From Rotaria sordida (lineage: Eukaryota; Rotifera; Eurotatoria; Philodinida; Philodinidae): 64,000 nt of DNA. Below are positions 1 through 13,407 of the stretch, in pieces. Within the stretch, counting starts at the first letter, position 1, and every line of letters begins with the position of its first letter. A model generated the notes under the pieces. The model was given only the letters and a program-made list of their open reading frames with translations. It did no database searches and was not told where the DNA came from. The DNA lies in assembly GCA_905250125.1 (NCBI GenBank), contig CAJNOL010000913.1, positions 30,373 through 94,372 of the forward strand, read 5' to 3'. The translations under genes and the position numbers were made by a program.

Positions 1-2842
1 TTTCTTCTTTTTTTTTTCTCTGCTTCTTCGATGTGTTCTTTTTGAAAAGATTTTTTTTATGTATGTTGGCTGACTGCCGACACTTTTGCCCCTATTGCTA
101 CTACTGCCGTCAACATTATTATATGCACGCGTATATAAGAAAAAAAAAAGAAAGAACCGAAGAAAGAACGTGAACTATGATGACGACGATACCGGTAAGA
201 ATGAATGTCCATAGGACGTTGTGTTTTGTTTTGTTTTTTTTTTTTCTTTTCGTTATTATGAATGACTACTGACCATTCACATGGATGAAAAAGAAATGTA
301 TTGTATCATTTATCGGTTGGCATATAGACAGACTTCCAACCCTATGGCTGTGTATACATACATGTTCTATTTAACAAATGAAACTAACACTGCACGCAGA
401 AAGAGAATAAAATATATATTTTTGAAGCAATAACAATACTTATTTTATTGCATTGTTGATAATCGTTTGAGTTTTAAATTTTATAGTTTGTCTATCAAAA
501 GGAATATAATGAGACAAAAAAATAAAAGAAATATTTTACAATTTTGGATATTATTCGATATTAACATATATATATATATATATATATATATGTCTTAAAA
601 TCAGTGTCAAACATTTGTTTGTATTGAACAAATATGCATTAGTCTTTAATTGAAATGGAACCATGAAGAACAAAAAAAGAAAAAAAATTGATTTTCAGTT
701 GTATTTACATTCGAACAAACACAAGTGATTATTACAGTATTCGTCGAGCTTATCTTGACAACAAACTCACCTACTTAAATAGCAGTAGTCGTTGTTGTTG
801 TGAGAAAAATGAAGGAGTAAGAAGAAAAAAAACGAACGAACGAACGAACAAACGAAAAATGCTGCTGAAAACAAGAAGAAAAAAGAAATTTGTGATTTAC
901 ATTTGCTTATTCATACTCATTTTTCCACTGTTACTTCTGTACTATTTTGATTATATGAAATCGAACATTTAGGTTTTTTTCCCTAAGAGTTTCGTAATAT
1001 TCACGTTTTGTGCCAAGTCAAATGAGAAAAAAAGGCAGGAGAAAAGAAAGCAGAAAGAGAGAGAGAGAGAGACTTAATCAGACTGCAGATGATGTAAGAC
1101 CATGGCGGCGAACGAATTCAATACATCTTGGTGTGCACGAATACACTCGATGACACAATCGGAACATTTGAAACCGCAAATCTCTCTCTCTGTTTCTCTC
1201 CTTCTTTTTTTATGCATGTTGTCACAAGAGGTATTTTATGATTTGCTTGATTTTTCTTTCTTTCTCTCTCTCTCTCTCTCCCCTTCTTGTTCAAATCATC
1301 GTCAATTTATTGTCCTCAATACGTGTGCAATTGTATAGTGTCGTAAATATTTTTCTTCTTTTCACTCATCAAGTAGTACTCTCTGCTGACCGTCGTAGTC
1401 ATTTAAAATATGGTCAATAGCATTACTGACGATACTAGCTTCGTCTCTTATTCTCCCTCAAGCTGTGTGACGAGAAGAGGATCAGTCAATAACTTACCGA
1501 AGCGTACCACACACTATTCTGCACTCCACTTATGTGCGTCAATATTTACTCATTCAAATCAGAATCATTCTTTCTCTTTTTCTGTCTCGTTCTTTCGTTT
1601 AAAAATCGCTTCTACTTGCCGTTTTCAATAGAAAAAAGTAAGTGGTAACTGCAGTTTTCTTTTATTTTCTATTCATTTTCGTCCTTCTTTTTTTTAATTT
1701 TATTATCTTATCTAGATGGATATATATATATATATATATATATTTAAATATATGGACGGTGAAGGACAGACCTTGAATAATGGACAAGATTAAATGAAAA
1801 ACAGTCAGACAGACAGACATATGTAGGATTAGGATATAAAATTAGCACGTCGTCGAGTGTCAATTTGTTTTTGTCTTTATATACTTGCTCATCGAATTTA
1901 TTCATTCTTTATCGTATTTTTTCAATTTGCATTCTGTTTACGTGGAGATAGTAAGATGAAATGAGTAAGATGTCGACGACCTTTTGTATATATGAGAAAG
2001 AATGAGTAGGCGACATATATATATATATATATATATCCATTGTATACGTATATATATATATATAAACGAATATAAGATGATGAAGGTAGATTTCAACTTC
2101 ATGATTATATACATAGCTGTCGTTATAGTGAGGATATTCGAGTAAAGAAAGAAGAATATTTTTACTTCATATGTTTCCATTTATGTACGATATTACATAC
2201 ATAAATTCTACCCGAAAAGATGATGAAACATTCCGTTGTTCTTCGATTTCAAAAGGTAAATATGTGCAGAGATGGTCTCTCTCTCTCTCTTTCTCTCTTT
2301 CTTCTTTTTTTTTTATATGTCATCTTCAATACGTGTGTGTACGTATGTGTAATGCTTATCAAGCTGGTTCGTTTGCTTGATAGACAGAAAGAGAAAGAGA
2401 AAGAGAGAGAGAGAGGGAGAGAGAGAAAGACACTGTAGTTACAAAAAGATTAGCAATACGAAGAAGACGAAGAAGGACATATTGTTTCATTGTCGATCGT
2501 TGCCACACATATACCACAGGTATACGAAGTGCCAATGAACATGTGTGTGTGACTATATGTGTGAGGAGGGAGAAAAAAAAAACCTATATATATCGAATCG
2601 AATGCTGCCGTCTCATGTCTAGTCTCGAATTGCGAACATTGATGTATGTATATAAATATATATGTCTATTCTCTAATTGAAATGATACCTATATATATAT
2701 ATATATATATATACGATATATACACGATATATGATCTTTTCGACAGTTTCTATTCTAGATGTTACCATCTGTATTCAATTGATAAAATAAATTTTTCTTA
2801 AGAAAAAAAAAAAACTATAACAAATCGAAGAGAAATTTGATT
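1..2842. other. Gene-free, microsatellite-rich region upstream of the PDZ gene
   Basis: I see no supported gene here. The stretch is full of simple repeats: TA/AT runs at about 566-597, 1718-1743, 2014-2036, 2049-2064 and 2693-2713; GA runs at about 1056-1072 and 2388-2430; CT runs at about 1263-1281 and 2276-2300; many poly-A and poly-T tracts. The short open frames have low-complexity translations (S/L/F- or K/R-rich) as expected from microsatellites. It may include the promoter and 5' leader of the PDZ gene. The acceptor-like tttttcttaag at about 2795-2805 is the last one before that gene's start codon. Confidence 0.6.
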
Positions 2843-5800
2843 ATGCCTGAATTAAGTGACGCCGAACTTTTGCGTAATGCTAATGTTCGTTTATGTCGAT
2901 TACGAATTTGGCCCAATTTCGAAGGACTTGGTTTTAATCTTGAAGCAGCTTCTCGACCACCACATTTAATTCGACTTGTTGAATCCAATAGTCCAGCAGC
3001 AATTGGTGGTTTAAAAATTCTTGATGTTGTATTAGCTGTTAATCAAGAAGATGTATCCGATGCTAGTTATGATCGTGTACGAAATGCTATTAAAGCAGCA
3101 CGTGATAGTAATGGTCCTATTGAATTACTTGTTGTTGAACAACGTTTTTATCATCAATTAAAAAAACGAAATATTCCAGTTAATCCTCAAACAGCAAGTG
3201 TTATGAATACACCAGCAGCAATGCCAAATGATTATTTAAATTTTCCTAAACGTACACCACGTACATGTAATATACGTTTAAATAGAAATGATACATCATT
3301 TGGTTTTGAAGTTATTAATGGTGAAAATGATATTGGTGCATATATTCAAGAAGTATTTCAAAATACTCCAGCTAGTAATACACCATTACGTAAATCTGAT
3401 CGTATTATTGAAATTGATGATAAATATGTTGATAAAGATTTAAGTAAATCTATATTAGAAAAATTAAGTAAAGCAAAAACTAAAGGTGCTGTTAAATTAT
3501 ATGTTGTCGATACAGAAACATATAAAAATGCTCAATTAAATAAAATATCATTAGCATCAAAAGGAAAACGTAAAAGCCAATCAGAAGATAGATTATCAGC
3601 TAATCGGTATTATACAAATGATCGTACATGTAAGTATCAAATAATCAAAAAAAAAAAAAGAAAATATATAGATATTTATTTATTTATTTATTACTAATCT
3701 AATCAACCTTGAATTTTATATTTATTCAAAGTCTGAAAATTGAGAAGTTTTGTATCACTTTTCAGTCTTTATATTTGTTAGAAGAGAAAAAAAACTATTT
3801 GAATAGTTCTGGTTTTCTTTTTCTTCTTCATTTCAAAGAAGAAAAAAAAATGACAATATTTGATAGAGAAATTTTTTATTCAGCTTTGTCTATGAATGAC
3901 GATAATCAACTACCACCATCGAATACATCAACACTTCGTGATATGCCAAAAACTAGAACACCAAGTGTACCGGATTTAACACAATCAACAAGATCACAAA
4001 TACCACCATTAATTATTCCTACATCATCAGTACCATCACGAAATGAAGATATTCGTTTATGTACTATTGATCGTGCTGATTCTGCTGATACATTTGGTAT
4101 TGAACTTAATTATCATCGTCGAGAACAATTTCATTCATTAAGTATTATACCTGGTCGAGATAATGAACGATCAAGTAAGATTTTCAATTGTTTTTTTTTT
4201 TTTCTTTTGTACTATTTTTATCCTTCATTATTAATTATTTATCAAAATAATTTTTATCGTTTGTTTTAAATAGATTAGTTTAAATCTTTAAAGATTAGAG
4301 GTATATAAATCGCAAACTCTTGAGAATTAATAATTTTTCATTCAAAAAAAAAAAAAGAAAGAGAACGGTCAAAAAAAATGTCTATTTGAAATAATAAGTC
4401 AACTCTTATCAGTTAGAAAGGTTAAGAACGTGTTTAGATGTTCGAGTAAAAAGAAAAAGCAATGTAATCAAATGTGTACTTGATAAAAAAAAAAAGAACT
4501 TAATATCACTGAAAATATTTCGAATTGTTTAAAATTTGATTTTTAACTTTAATTATTTATATATGAAATATATTGAAAATAGAGCATTTAAAATGAAGAA
4601 ATTTTGATTCATTTTATTTTTTTTTAAATAAAATTCAATTATTTATAAGAAATTAAAATTTAATATAAACATCTGAAAATCTATGAAAATACAAAATAAA
4701 AGGGAACCGAAATTTTCAGCACGGGAATTTTCAGCACTAGGAATAATCAGCACGTTGAATTTTCAGCACGCGAACGTCCATCATCAAAAACCACACCGTG
4801 AGGGTCTTGGTGTGGCTATAGGTGCCTGTGGGTGTAAGTGAGATAATAAGCGTAGATGTGGGTGTCGTTGCGGGCGGAGCCATAGATGGAGATTTATGTG
4901 TTTGTGAGGTTCTGGTGCCGATCTGAGTGTGAATCTAGGTGTGTGTATGGACGAAAATGAGTAAGAAATACATTCCGCTAACCCACACATAGAGAAGGAT
5001 GCCCAGTACCAGACAAACACCCATCCGGCACCTGCAGCTACGCTCTTACGTATACCAAGAGCCTCACAGTGTGTTTTTCATGATGGACGTTCGCGTGCTG
5101 AAAATTCAACGTGCTGATTATTCCTAGTGCTGAACGTTCCTGTGCTGAAAATTCTGTACTGAACGTTCCGTGCTGAAAATTCACCAACCCAAAATAAAAC
5201 CAATTCTAGAATGATAAAGTTCATGTTTTAATTTAATTTATTCTATACAGATGCTGAAGTTGCTGGTGTAAAAACGGATGATCGTTTAATTGAAATCAAT
5301 GGTCAAAATATTCAAAATCTTAGTCATGAACAAATAACACAACGTATACGTGCTATTAAACATCCTGATCCATTAGAAGTTTTAGTAGCTGATGTTCCAA
5401 CATTTGAATATTATAAACAACAACAAAAACTTATTCATCGTGGTTTACCAAATGTTAAAGTTATGCCACCTAATAGATTTAGGCATTCAGTATCACCAGC
5501 TGCTTCATCACATCGATGTATGTATAAATAAAAATTCATTGATTTTATTTATTTATTTTTGTTTTCAAAATTATCTTATTTTAGCTATTGATATGAGACC
5601 ATCATCGGCTGGTTTACGTGAACAACCTAAACTTCAACCAACACCACCAGTTTTAAATACATTTGGTCGAACACCAACAACATCTGTATTAGGAGAATTA
5701 ACTAATAGTACTGTTATAATAGCTCCACCTCTACCAACAACATCATTACAACCACGTCATATTCCAATACGAAAAGATGCACAATTATCGAATGGTGTTG

Positions 5801-8800
5801 GTTTTAATTTTCGTACAATGATAAATGATTCATCATCAAATACACCATATAGTCATATTGTAACATCAGTTGATCATACAAATTCAATTGGTTCTCAAGG
5901 CCTTCGTGTAAATGATTATATATTACAAATAAATGATGAAAATGTTGAATATTTAAATCATGAACAACTTGAAGATAAATTACGTCGTATAAATAATAGT
6001 GAAACAGTACGTTTCTTAGTTACAGATGGAAATGTTTATCGTGCATATAAACAAAGTTCACAAAATATTAAACCAAAATATGATATTATTGAACAACCAA
6101 AAATACAAACACCAAATATGAATTTACAACAAATACCAAGACAATATCGTCTTCAACGAAATCCAGATTTTGAAGGTTATGGTTTTCGTGTACGTTCAAA
6201 TCAACATTTAGATGGTACACCACATCAAATTGTTTCTGTTGAACCATATTCACCAGCTGATATACAAGGTCTACGTGTTGGAGATTATATTTTACGTGTT
6301 AATAATCAAAGAGTTGAACATATGAATCCATCTGAATTTACTTCTTTAATGCAAAATTTAGTAAGAAATGATAATGTACGTGATGGAGCTTTATTTTTAG
6401 AAGTTATGGATGAAGATACATATCGATCAATAAATCATTTACCACCAGCATCACATCAATATCAACCACCTATAGATACTTTAGCACCAGACCGTCGAAC
6501 ACCAACACGTTCACCTTATGATTCATATCAACCATCGGCAGTTATGGATGAATCTTATCCTAAAATGCGACAATGCTTTATTCGAGTAAAAGATTTTCTT
6601 GTTGTTGTTGTTGTTTTTTAATTTTTATAATTTAGCCTTGGCCACATTATCGAGATCTTGGTTTTACTATTGTTCCAACACCAGCTACATCTGGTGGAGG
6701 CTATCAAATTCAACAACTTCGATTAGATTCACCAGCTGCACATACACATGTTCGTAATGGTGATCATTTAATTCAAGTAAATAATATTAATGTTGAAGCA
6801 ACTGAGTTTGCATATGTTCATCAACTTATGAATGATTCATATCGTCGTGATGGTGAAGTTAGTTTACTTGTTATTGATGATATGGGTTATCAATGGTATA
6901 AACGTAATCATTATCGTATTGATCCATTATCTCAAAGAGCTAATGTTACACGGTAAATAAAACAAACAAATCAATCTATCTATTACTAAACATGAAAATA
7001 TTTGATTTAGTTTTTATTTAAAAAAACACGATCTAAAACAAATGTTGAAGTGTAGAGGTTAATACTCGAACCTTTCCACACACGGTGACACAAACGGTAG
7101 TCAGAAACCGTCATGTGTTGTAATAGATGCTAAGCAGAGACCATCACGGACAACTTAGTAACACTCTCCCACACTTCGCGTCACGGATCGTAACAGATGC
7201 TAGTCAGAGACACCCTAGCAACACTTCTCCACTCCCCCTTCAAATACTGTAACAGACGTTGATATACAATCGCATACCGTATATCAATAACGTTTCGTTA
7301 CTACTTCCTTATTGCATTTCTCGAGGATTAAGTAAAAGAATAGTACTCCGAAATAGATAGAATAAAACAATCATCCTGTAATTAGCAAGAGCAGTTGCAT
7401 TGTTTTTCACATTTTAATTCCGTATAGCAAAGATGAAATCAGTACCGGTACGATATTCAGACTAGTCGATTGTCGGTGGATCGGTCGGTCCAATTCGTTT
7501 CGGTCTAACCTTTTCAAACTGGTACCGATATCGATCGTCAAAAATTCAGACCGGTTCCATCTCTATATAAGGTATATGATATAACTTGGTATATCAAGTT
7601 TGCCACGTGATCAACCAAACTTTCCATATCTAAACTATTCTTTTTTTAGTACTATAAATTATCGATGAATCATCCATTACTAGTAGACCGGCGAGTTATC
7701 GGTAGAACGGTCTACTGACAGGCTGATCAGTCTGATCTTTTCAGACTGATAGCTGTCATCAAAAATTCAGAGCAATTTCATCTCTGCTGTATAGGTCGTG
7801 TTAACAACTCGTTTTTTTTTAAATTTTTAGCCATGTTACACCTGAACATCAAGCTGTATATACATCAACTGATTCGAGTGTTATATCACCACCAATGCAG
7901 TATATACCTGTTGAACCGATGTCCGATCAAAAAGAAATTCAAATTCCACCAACACCATATCAACCGCCAATAACAACAAGTCGACCACCATCAGTTGGGC
8001 CACAAAATCGACCATATGCATATGCCAGTAAAATTTGAAAAACAAAATTAAATAAGAAATTTTCTAAATTATTTTTTTGTTTGTTAAGATGGTTATGTAT
8101 CACCAACACGTGATCCATATTATCGACCACCAGTAGCACCAAGTGTAACATCATCTTTAAATCGTCCACGTTTACCATTATCACGTGCTGCTGTTGATGT
8201 TGTTGATGAAAAATCAATGTTACGTTTTTGTCGTTTAAATACCGAACCCGGTCAAACGTTTGGTTTTGAATTAGCACAAGAAGATAATAAACATATTATT
8301 CGTAATGTTAAACCAGATTCACCAGCTGGTAAAAAGATTTTTAATTTAAATACATATATATATATATTTGTTTTTTTTCTTATATCTAGCTCGAGCTGGT
8401 TTACATAATGAAGATCGTTTAATTGAAGTAAATGATGAAAATGTTACTCATAAACCACATCGAGGTATTAAAGAGAAAAAAAAAGAACGAGATTCATCTT
8501 TTAAGTTTTTTTTTAAATTTATTTTCTATAGATGTTGTTGCTTTAATAAAAAATGCTAGTAATAATGGTGTTGCACGTTTACTTATATCACCAAGTAATA
8601 TAAAACCATTAAATAAACCTTCATCAAGAACATCAATTAAAACAAAATCATTGCCATCATTAAATGATGAACGTATATATAGTGATGGTAGAAACTTTGA
8701 TCAATATACATCTTGGTCACCATATGATGGTTCATTTGGTGGTCAACAACAACCACCAACAATGGTTAAATATTTATCAACATCACGTCTTGATCAAACT

Positions 8801-10616
8801 GGTGTAGCACAACCATTTTATTCAGACCGACCATATAGTGCTCATGGTTTTGATACATATCAACGGCAACCACCATTTCGATCAACATTTACTAGTCAAT
8901 CATATTTACCTACGGAACCATGGCCTCGTAAGAATACGATTTTCCATATAGGAGAATTTTGCTCTTCATTTAACAGTTGGCGAAAGTTCACTAAATTTTT
9001 GCCAGCTATTTGGCGCCGATCATGAGGACTTTCACTAATTGTTGGAGAATAGTATGAATGTATTATATATGCAAGGGGACCAGGTCTCGAAATCGAGCCA
9101 CTTTTTCTGATGGTCCGGCCCAGGTCCAAACAAAACTTCGTTTACAAAGATTTTTTTTCTCAATAGACAGCTATTCCATATTTTACGGCTTTTATTAAAA
9201 GTGATGACTAAGGGAGTGGCTTCCTCCTCAGAGAAATGTTATGAAAATGTATTTTGAGAATTGTATTCATGACTGCAGTCCATCGGGTCCGGTCCAGTAG
9301 ACTTTCGCCAATGACGAACTTCTGGTAACAGAAAAAATAAGGCCATTTTATAGATCATTAGTCAATATTTGTGATAAGAATAAGAAAGTAGAGCCCACCG
9401 GGATCCAAAACTTTCGAATCCGAATCCGATCGAGTTTGAGATCAACTAGACAGAGTTTAAAGGAAAGAGATAGGAAGATATATAGGAAAAAACATTCTAC
9501 TCGCATCATAATGTCAATCTGAATAATGTATCTTATTATTTAATTTCTTTTTTTTTCTTTTAGGAAAATGTGTTCTTATTCGTGATCCAGGTTTTCATGG
9601 ATGTGGTTTTCGAATGATTGAAAAAGAAAATTATGATACACCAATTGTTATTGAAGTACGTCAAAATAGTCCAGCTAAACGAAGGTATAAATATTATTTT
9701 TCTAGAATATTTATTCTTAATTTTTCTTTTTTTATAATTTAGTGGTTTAATTGAAGGTGATCATATAATCTATATTGAAAATCGTAATGTTCAAGCTATA
9801 CGATCATTTGATGAAATGACACTTATAATTCAACGAACATTTGAAGAAACAGGTCAAGTTACACTTATTACATTAACAGCACCAGGTTATCAAGTATTAA
9901 AACGTAAAGGTGGTTATTTACAACCCGATCCATTTGATTATCAATTACCATACGTGAGAGAATTAGCGCCACGTTTATGTCGTATTATTTTATATAATCA
10001 TGAACAAGATTTTGGTTTTACATTACAACGTGGTAATCCAATACATATTAAAGATGTCCATCCAGGTTCACCAGCATATGAATATGGTTTACGAGCAAAT
10101 GATAAAATAATTGAATTAAATGGTCATGATACAGCAACATTATCATCCGAACAAATTATAGATACAATTGAAACAAGTAAACGACGACGACAATTAGATA
10201 TATTAGTTATTGATTCAGCTGGTTTTGAATTTTCAATAAAACATGCTATACCAATAAATTCACTCTTACCATTTGTTCAACCAGGACAAAGACGAGGTAA
10301 AATATATTTTTTTTATTCAATTTTTGATTTATCTATCTATCTATCTCACATTGCTCAGTTATTAAATATGAGCAACATTTTCAACATTATCCAAGCAGAT
10401 TTGGCTTGACTGAGCACAGTCTTTATTAATTTCAGTGAGTGCGTGGGTAAAATATCACCATTGCACATTCTTCTTTCACTTGGTTGCATGATTTTTCAGC
10501 ACATTTATATATCACTAAACTTTGGGAGTCAGTTTTCTTAAAATATTTAATTTCTTTTTTTGGAATTTTTAGCTGTAAGCAGTCGACGTGTTCAACAAGA
10601 AGCTGTTTATTTATAA
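2843..10616 (+). CDS. Multi-PDZ scaffold protein (nine PDZ domains)
   Basis: Twelve exons: 2843-3629, 3884-4174, 5251-5517, 5585-6585, 6636-6952, 7831-8027, 8089-8328, 8390-8464, 8532-8927, 9564-9684, 9743-10296, 10573-10616; all phases agree and give 1429 residues. Nine PDZ domains are recognised from their carboxylate-binding loops: GLGF, FGFEV, FGIEL, VGFNF, YGFRV, LGFTI, FGFEL, CGFRM and FGFTL, at about residues 15-100, 132-222, 319-410, 505-600, 635-735, 780-880, 996-1090, 1190-1275 and 1308-1395. Linkers are rich in Pro, Ser, Thr and Gln. There is no catalytic or membrane segment, so it should act as a cytoplasmic organiser of membrane protein tails, in the manner of NHERF/PDZK1 or MPDZ/INADL; I cannot say which is orthologous. 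It ends in EAVYL, which itself fits a hydrophobic (class II) PDZ ligand. I chose the ATG at 2843; a TTG two codons upstream in frame is unlikely. Confidence 0.93.
4692..5199. mobile_element. Non-autonomous inverted-repeat element (MITE) with 10-bp target duplication
   Basis: This element fills the second intron of the PDZ gene. CAAAATAAAA occurs on both sides (4692-4701 and 5190-5199), enclosing a 488-bp element that starts with GGG and ends with CCC. The arms (about 4702-4810 and 5060-5189) are inverted copies. They carry iterated ATTTTCAGCAC units, and the right arm has one extra unit. The centre is GT-rich and has no convincing protein. A 9-11-bp target duplication is typical of Mutator-like elements, so a MULE-derived MITE is the best guess; no transposase is present. 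Confidence 0.85.
6953..7830. repeat. Repeat-filled intron 5 of the PDZ gene
   Basis: This 878-bp intron is much longer than its neighbours. It holds two kinds of direct repeat. A unit with TAAYAGATGCTARKCAGAGA occurs at about 7120-7140 and 7190-7210, with a degenerate third near 7248. A longer unit, ending in TCAAAAATTCAGA followed by TTTCATCTCT or TTCCATCTCT, occurs at about 7480-7565 and 7711-7793. A relative of the second unit lies at about 20785-20850. It is probably old mobile-element sequence. I looked for a solo LTR with matching flanks and did not find one. Confidence 0.55.
8928..9563. repeat. Repeat-bearing intron 9 of the PDZ gene
   Basis: This 636-bp intron contains short inverted repeats (TTGGCGAAAGT at 8977-8987 and its complement at 9301-9311) and several GGTCC/GGACC-type motifs (9100-9125, 9285-9300, 9400-9430) also seen near 20740 and 53870. 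This is consistent with an inserted, degenerate non-autonomous element. No coding potential is seen. Confidence 0.4.
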
Positions 10617-11876
10617 ATATATAAATATAATTAAAACGATCAATGAACATTGACGTTTTCTTCACACAAAAAAAAAAAAAACAAAACTTGTTATTTTGTA
10701 TTTTGTTATGTATACATGAGAATTTTTTTCTAATATTGAACAGTTTTTTTTTTTTTCTAAAATAATTCTTCCATTGATCAAAATTTATATTCATGCTTAT
10801 TATTAATTTCTTTCTCTCTCTCTCTTTCTTTCTCATTGTAGTAGTATTAGTTTGTTTGTATGTGCGCTCGGTGACAACTTGCTCTCTATGTTTTTCTTAT
10901 TGTTCATTTGTGCAAGTCTCTCTTTCTCTCTCTACCTCTTTTAGTTTTAACATATGGCAATCATTGATTGATTGAAATATGCAACATTCGATTCTATGTT
11001 GTGAAATATTTGATTCGCTGAAAAGAAAAAAAAAACTATACAAATCAAAACTTGGTAGCATGGATGTGTGTATTATTCGCTATTTATTCTTATTATTATA
11101 TTGACAGTATTTGTTTTCACATGTCTTTTTGTTTTTTGTGATTTTCCACTATTCGTTTCTTTCGCTATTATTATTATTATTGCTCTGCACTGCTCTGTTT
11201 CTTTTTCTTTTTTTTCTTTTTGTACTATTTGGATACTTTATTGTGCGTTCATATATACATTCCAACGTTTTCTTTTGTTGACACTGCAGGTTTTTTTTTT
11301 TTTTAATATGAATGAGTTTCACCTATTGGACTCTTTTTTTTTTTTTGTTTTTAAATTAGGTAAAAAAAAAACAATGATCAAGCTTTTTCTTTTTTTTTTC
11401 TTGATGAAAGTTGAATTTTCTTATTCATATTGTACGCAGATTAAATTCTATGAAAAAAAAAATACTAATAATGAAATATTTACTTGTGAGAATTTAGATT
11501 TTTCAACATATATACATAAAAAACAAAAATATTTTTCATTTACAATATCAATTCGTTTTATGGTCATATGAAACCTTAGATTATTTAAAGTTATATAGTA
11601 TTTCTAAAATATTTGAAGAGCTTTATAGAATTTATTTTTTTTGGTTTGCAACAAATATTTTATAAGTTTAATCAAACGACAGAAAAAAAAATCGCTACTA
11701 AAAATCTGATCGTTGAAAGTTTTTGAGGCATCTGACACAATTTACTTTAATGTGAAACGAAGTCAACATGGCTAAATCTATTAGATGTTATACACTAAAA
11801 TCTTATAGGATGTGGATCTGAGTACAAATGAGAGTGTAGATTTCCCGGCGCAGGATATCAAGATAAACTCTGAAGA
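10617..11876. other. Downstream region of the PDZ gene; no gene seen
   Basis: Pyrimidine-rich, with CT runs at about 10812-10835 and 10915-10935 and long poly-T tracts. The open frames here translate to F/L/S/I-rich low-complexity strings. Part of it is probably 3' UTR of the PDZ gene, but the poly(A) site cannot be fixed. Confidence 0.5.
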
Positions 11877-12848
11877 TATAACAGGTGATGCAAAAGTTTT
11901 TGCAAAAATGTCGTTCCATTGTTCCTTGGTTAAACATGTTTGGAAGAAATCGGAAATACCTATTTAAGAATCTGCGTCGAAAGTGGTTGCTAACTGTATA
12001 ATCAAAAAAGTTGTACCATGTATCGACTTGGAGTAACAAACACTACTAAAATGTACATTGTAAAAGAAAAACTGTTCAAAACGACTGTGGCAAAATGATC
12101 AATCCCTCTGTATTTTGTGATATCCTTCGGCTCATTTTATCACAATGTTGTGCTCTTCTATCTATTAGAATATATGTTCTATTTTCAGGAATCAATATAA
12201 TGAATACTATTGAAATTTTTGAAACAACATTGCCAAACAAAAATAACTTCGAAGTTCTCATCATTTTCAAGTTGATGTCCATTTTGTATTGGTCAGTGCT
12301 CGCTTTTGCCATTTCTGTGAGTTGGCAACATAAGAGCTGGAGTATACTTGTAGCTCGAGTATCCTGAATCAACATTGTATCTATTTTGAATAGCAATGGT
12401 GACATTTGGATCTCGAAAAAATCTTATCAGACCCTCATCAGTTTCACATTCGGTTTTAGTGCGTTGTTTTCAGTTTCCTTTTTTCGTGTTATCCAAAGCG
12501 ATCACGTACGATTTTCTATCAAGTTCGTAGAGAATTAAACAGCAAATTTAACGAAATAAAGAGCAGAAATATACAATGGACTACATGGGAGAAAATCAAA
12601 AAATAATGAGAGAACAGTTCCTTTCTCTCACAACTACATTAAGATGTTTTTCCAGCGTATATTTTAGTAGTGTTTAAAGATGAGTTTTTTACTCGAAGCC
12701 AATACATGTTAAAACTTTTCTGATCATACAGTTAGAAAGTGCTTTCAATGCAGATTCCTAATAGGTATTTTTGATTTCTCTTCAACTTGTTTTAGCCAAG
12801 GAAACATAAAGCGACATTTTTGCAAAAACTTTTGCATCACTCGTTATA
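11877..12848. mobile_element. Tc1/mariner-type non-autonomous element with about 130-bp inverted repeats
   Basis: The left end (from 11877) and right end (to 12848) read, in opposite orientation, TATAAC followed by two differing bases and then GTGATGCAAAAGTTTTTGC. Similarity continues inward to about 12003 on the left and 12720 on the right. The TA next to each end fits a TA target duplication. The interior has two overlapping open frames of 90-109 codons on opposite strands (12095-12367 plus, 12076-12405 minus) with no recognisable transposase motif. It is probably a deletion derivative mobilised by another element. Confidence 0.8.
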
Positions 12849-12989
12849 AGCATGGAACTGAGTATCGATCTCGTTACACGAAAATCGTTAGTTTAGTGGC
12901 ATATGGGTGTCGCGAATCCATTAAGTGAATATTCTAATAGCTATATTGTGAATCTTGATACTCGAGTTATGGATACTGTGACGTCCATC

Positions 12990-13407
12990 AATAACTTTTA
13001 ATAGGAACAAGATAAAGAGTTGCGGTTTTCACCATTCGAAAGAGCAATGTCCGGACCATTGATCGGTATAGATCTCATTAAGAACAAAGATGCTTTTTTA
13101 TAGATATCTTGGGATTAATACTTTTTCCTTTCAGTATTTTTACAATAATCTCAACTGAAATTTAAAATTAACATTTTTTTATTATTATTATCCGCTTAGA
13201 ATAAGAGATTGAGAAATAATGAAATATGTGATAATTTTATAGCGAAAAACAAAAAGGTAATTTGAGTTGAGATTATTGTGAAAATACTCAAACGGAAAAA
13301 GTGTCTTTCATCTTAATGAATTCTATAGCGATGAATGGCCCTGATATTGCTCTTTCGAATGGTGAAAACCGCAGCTCTCTATCTCGTTCCTATCATCAAA
13401 AGTTATT
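12990..13407. mobile_element. MITE with long (about 160-bp) inverted repeats
   Basis: AATAACTTTTAATAGGAAC at 12990 is mirrored by GTTCCTATCATCAAAAGTTATT ending at 13407. The arms stay similar through the shared block containing GGTTTTCACCATTCGAAAGA and inward to about 13160 and 13255. The 100-bp centre is AT-rich. The same terminal block recurs at about 27700-27770, 37590-37650, 38100-38175 and 57040-57080, defining a dispersed family. No coding sequence. Confidence 0.8.

Noticed and set aside
688-972. 94-codon plus-strand frame with a hydrophobic C-terminus
   Set aside because: Begins at a TTG, is Lys/Arg-rich from poly-A-type repeats, and has no recognisable domain or splice context.
6953-7830. 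Possible solo LTR in PDZ intron 5 (TGTTGAAG...)
   Set aside because: No matching CA end with a 4-6-bp target duplication could be found; kept only as a repeat-filled intron.
11068-11571. 167-codon plus-strand frame
   Set aside because: Translation is almost all F/L/I/S from poly-T and CT tracts; low-complexity artefact.
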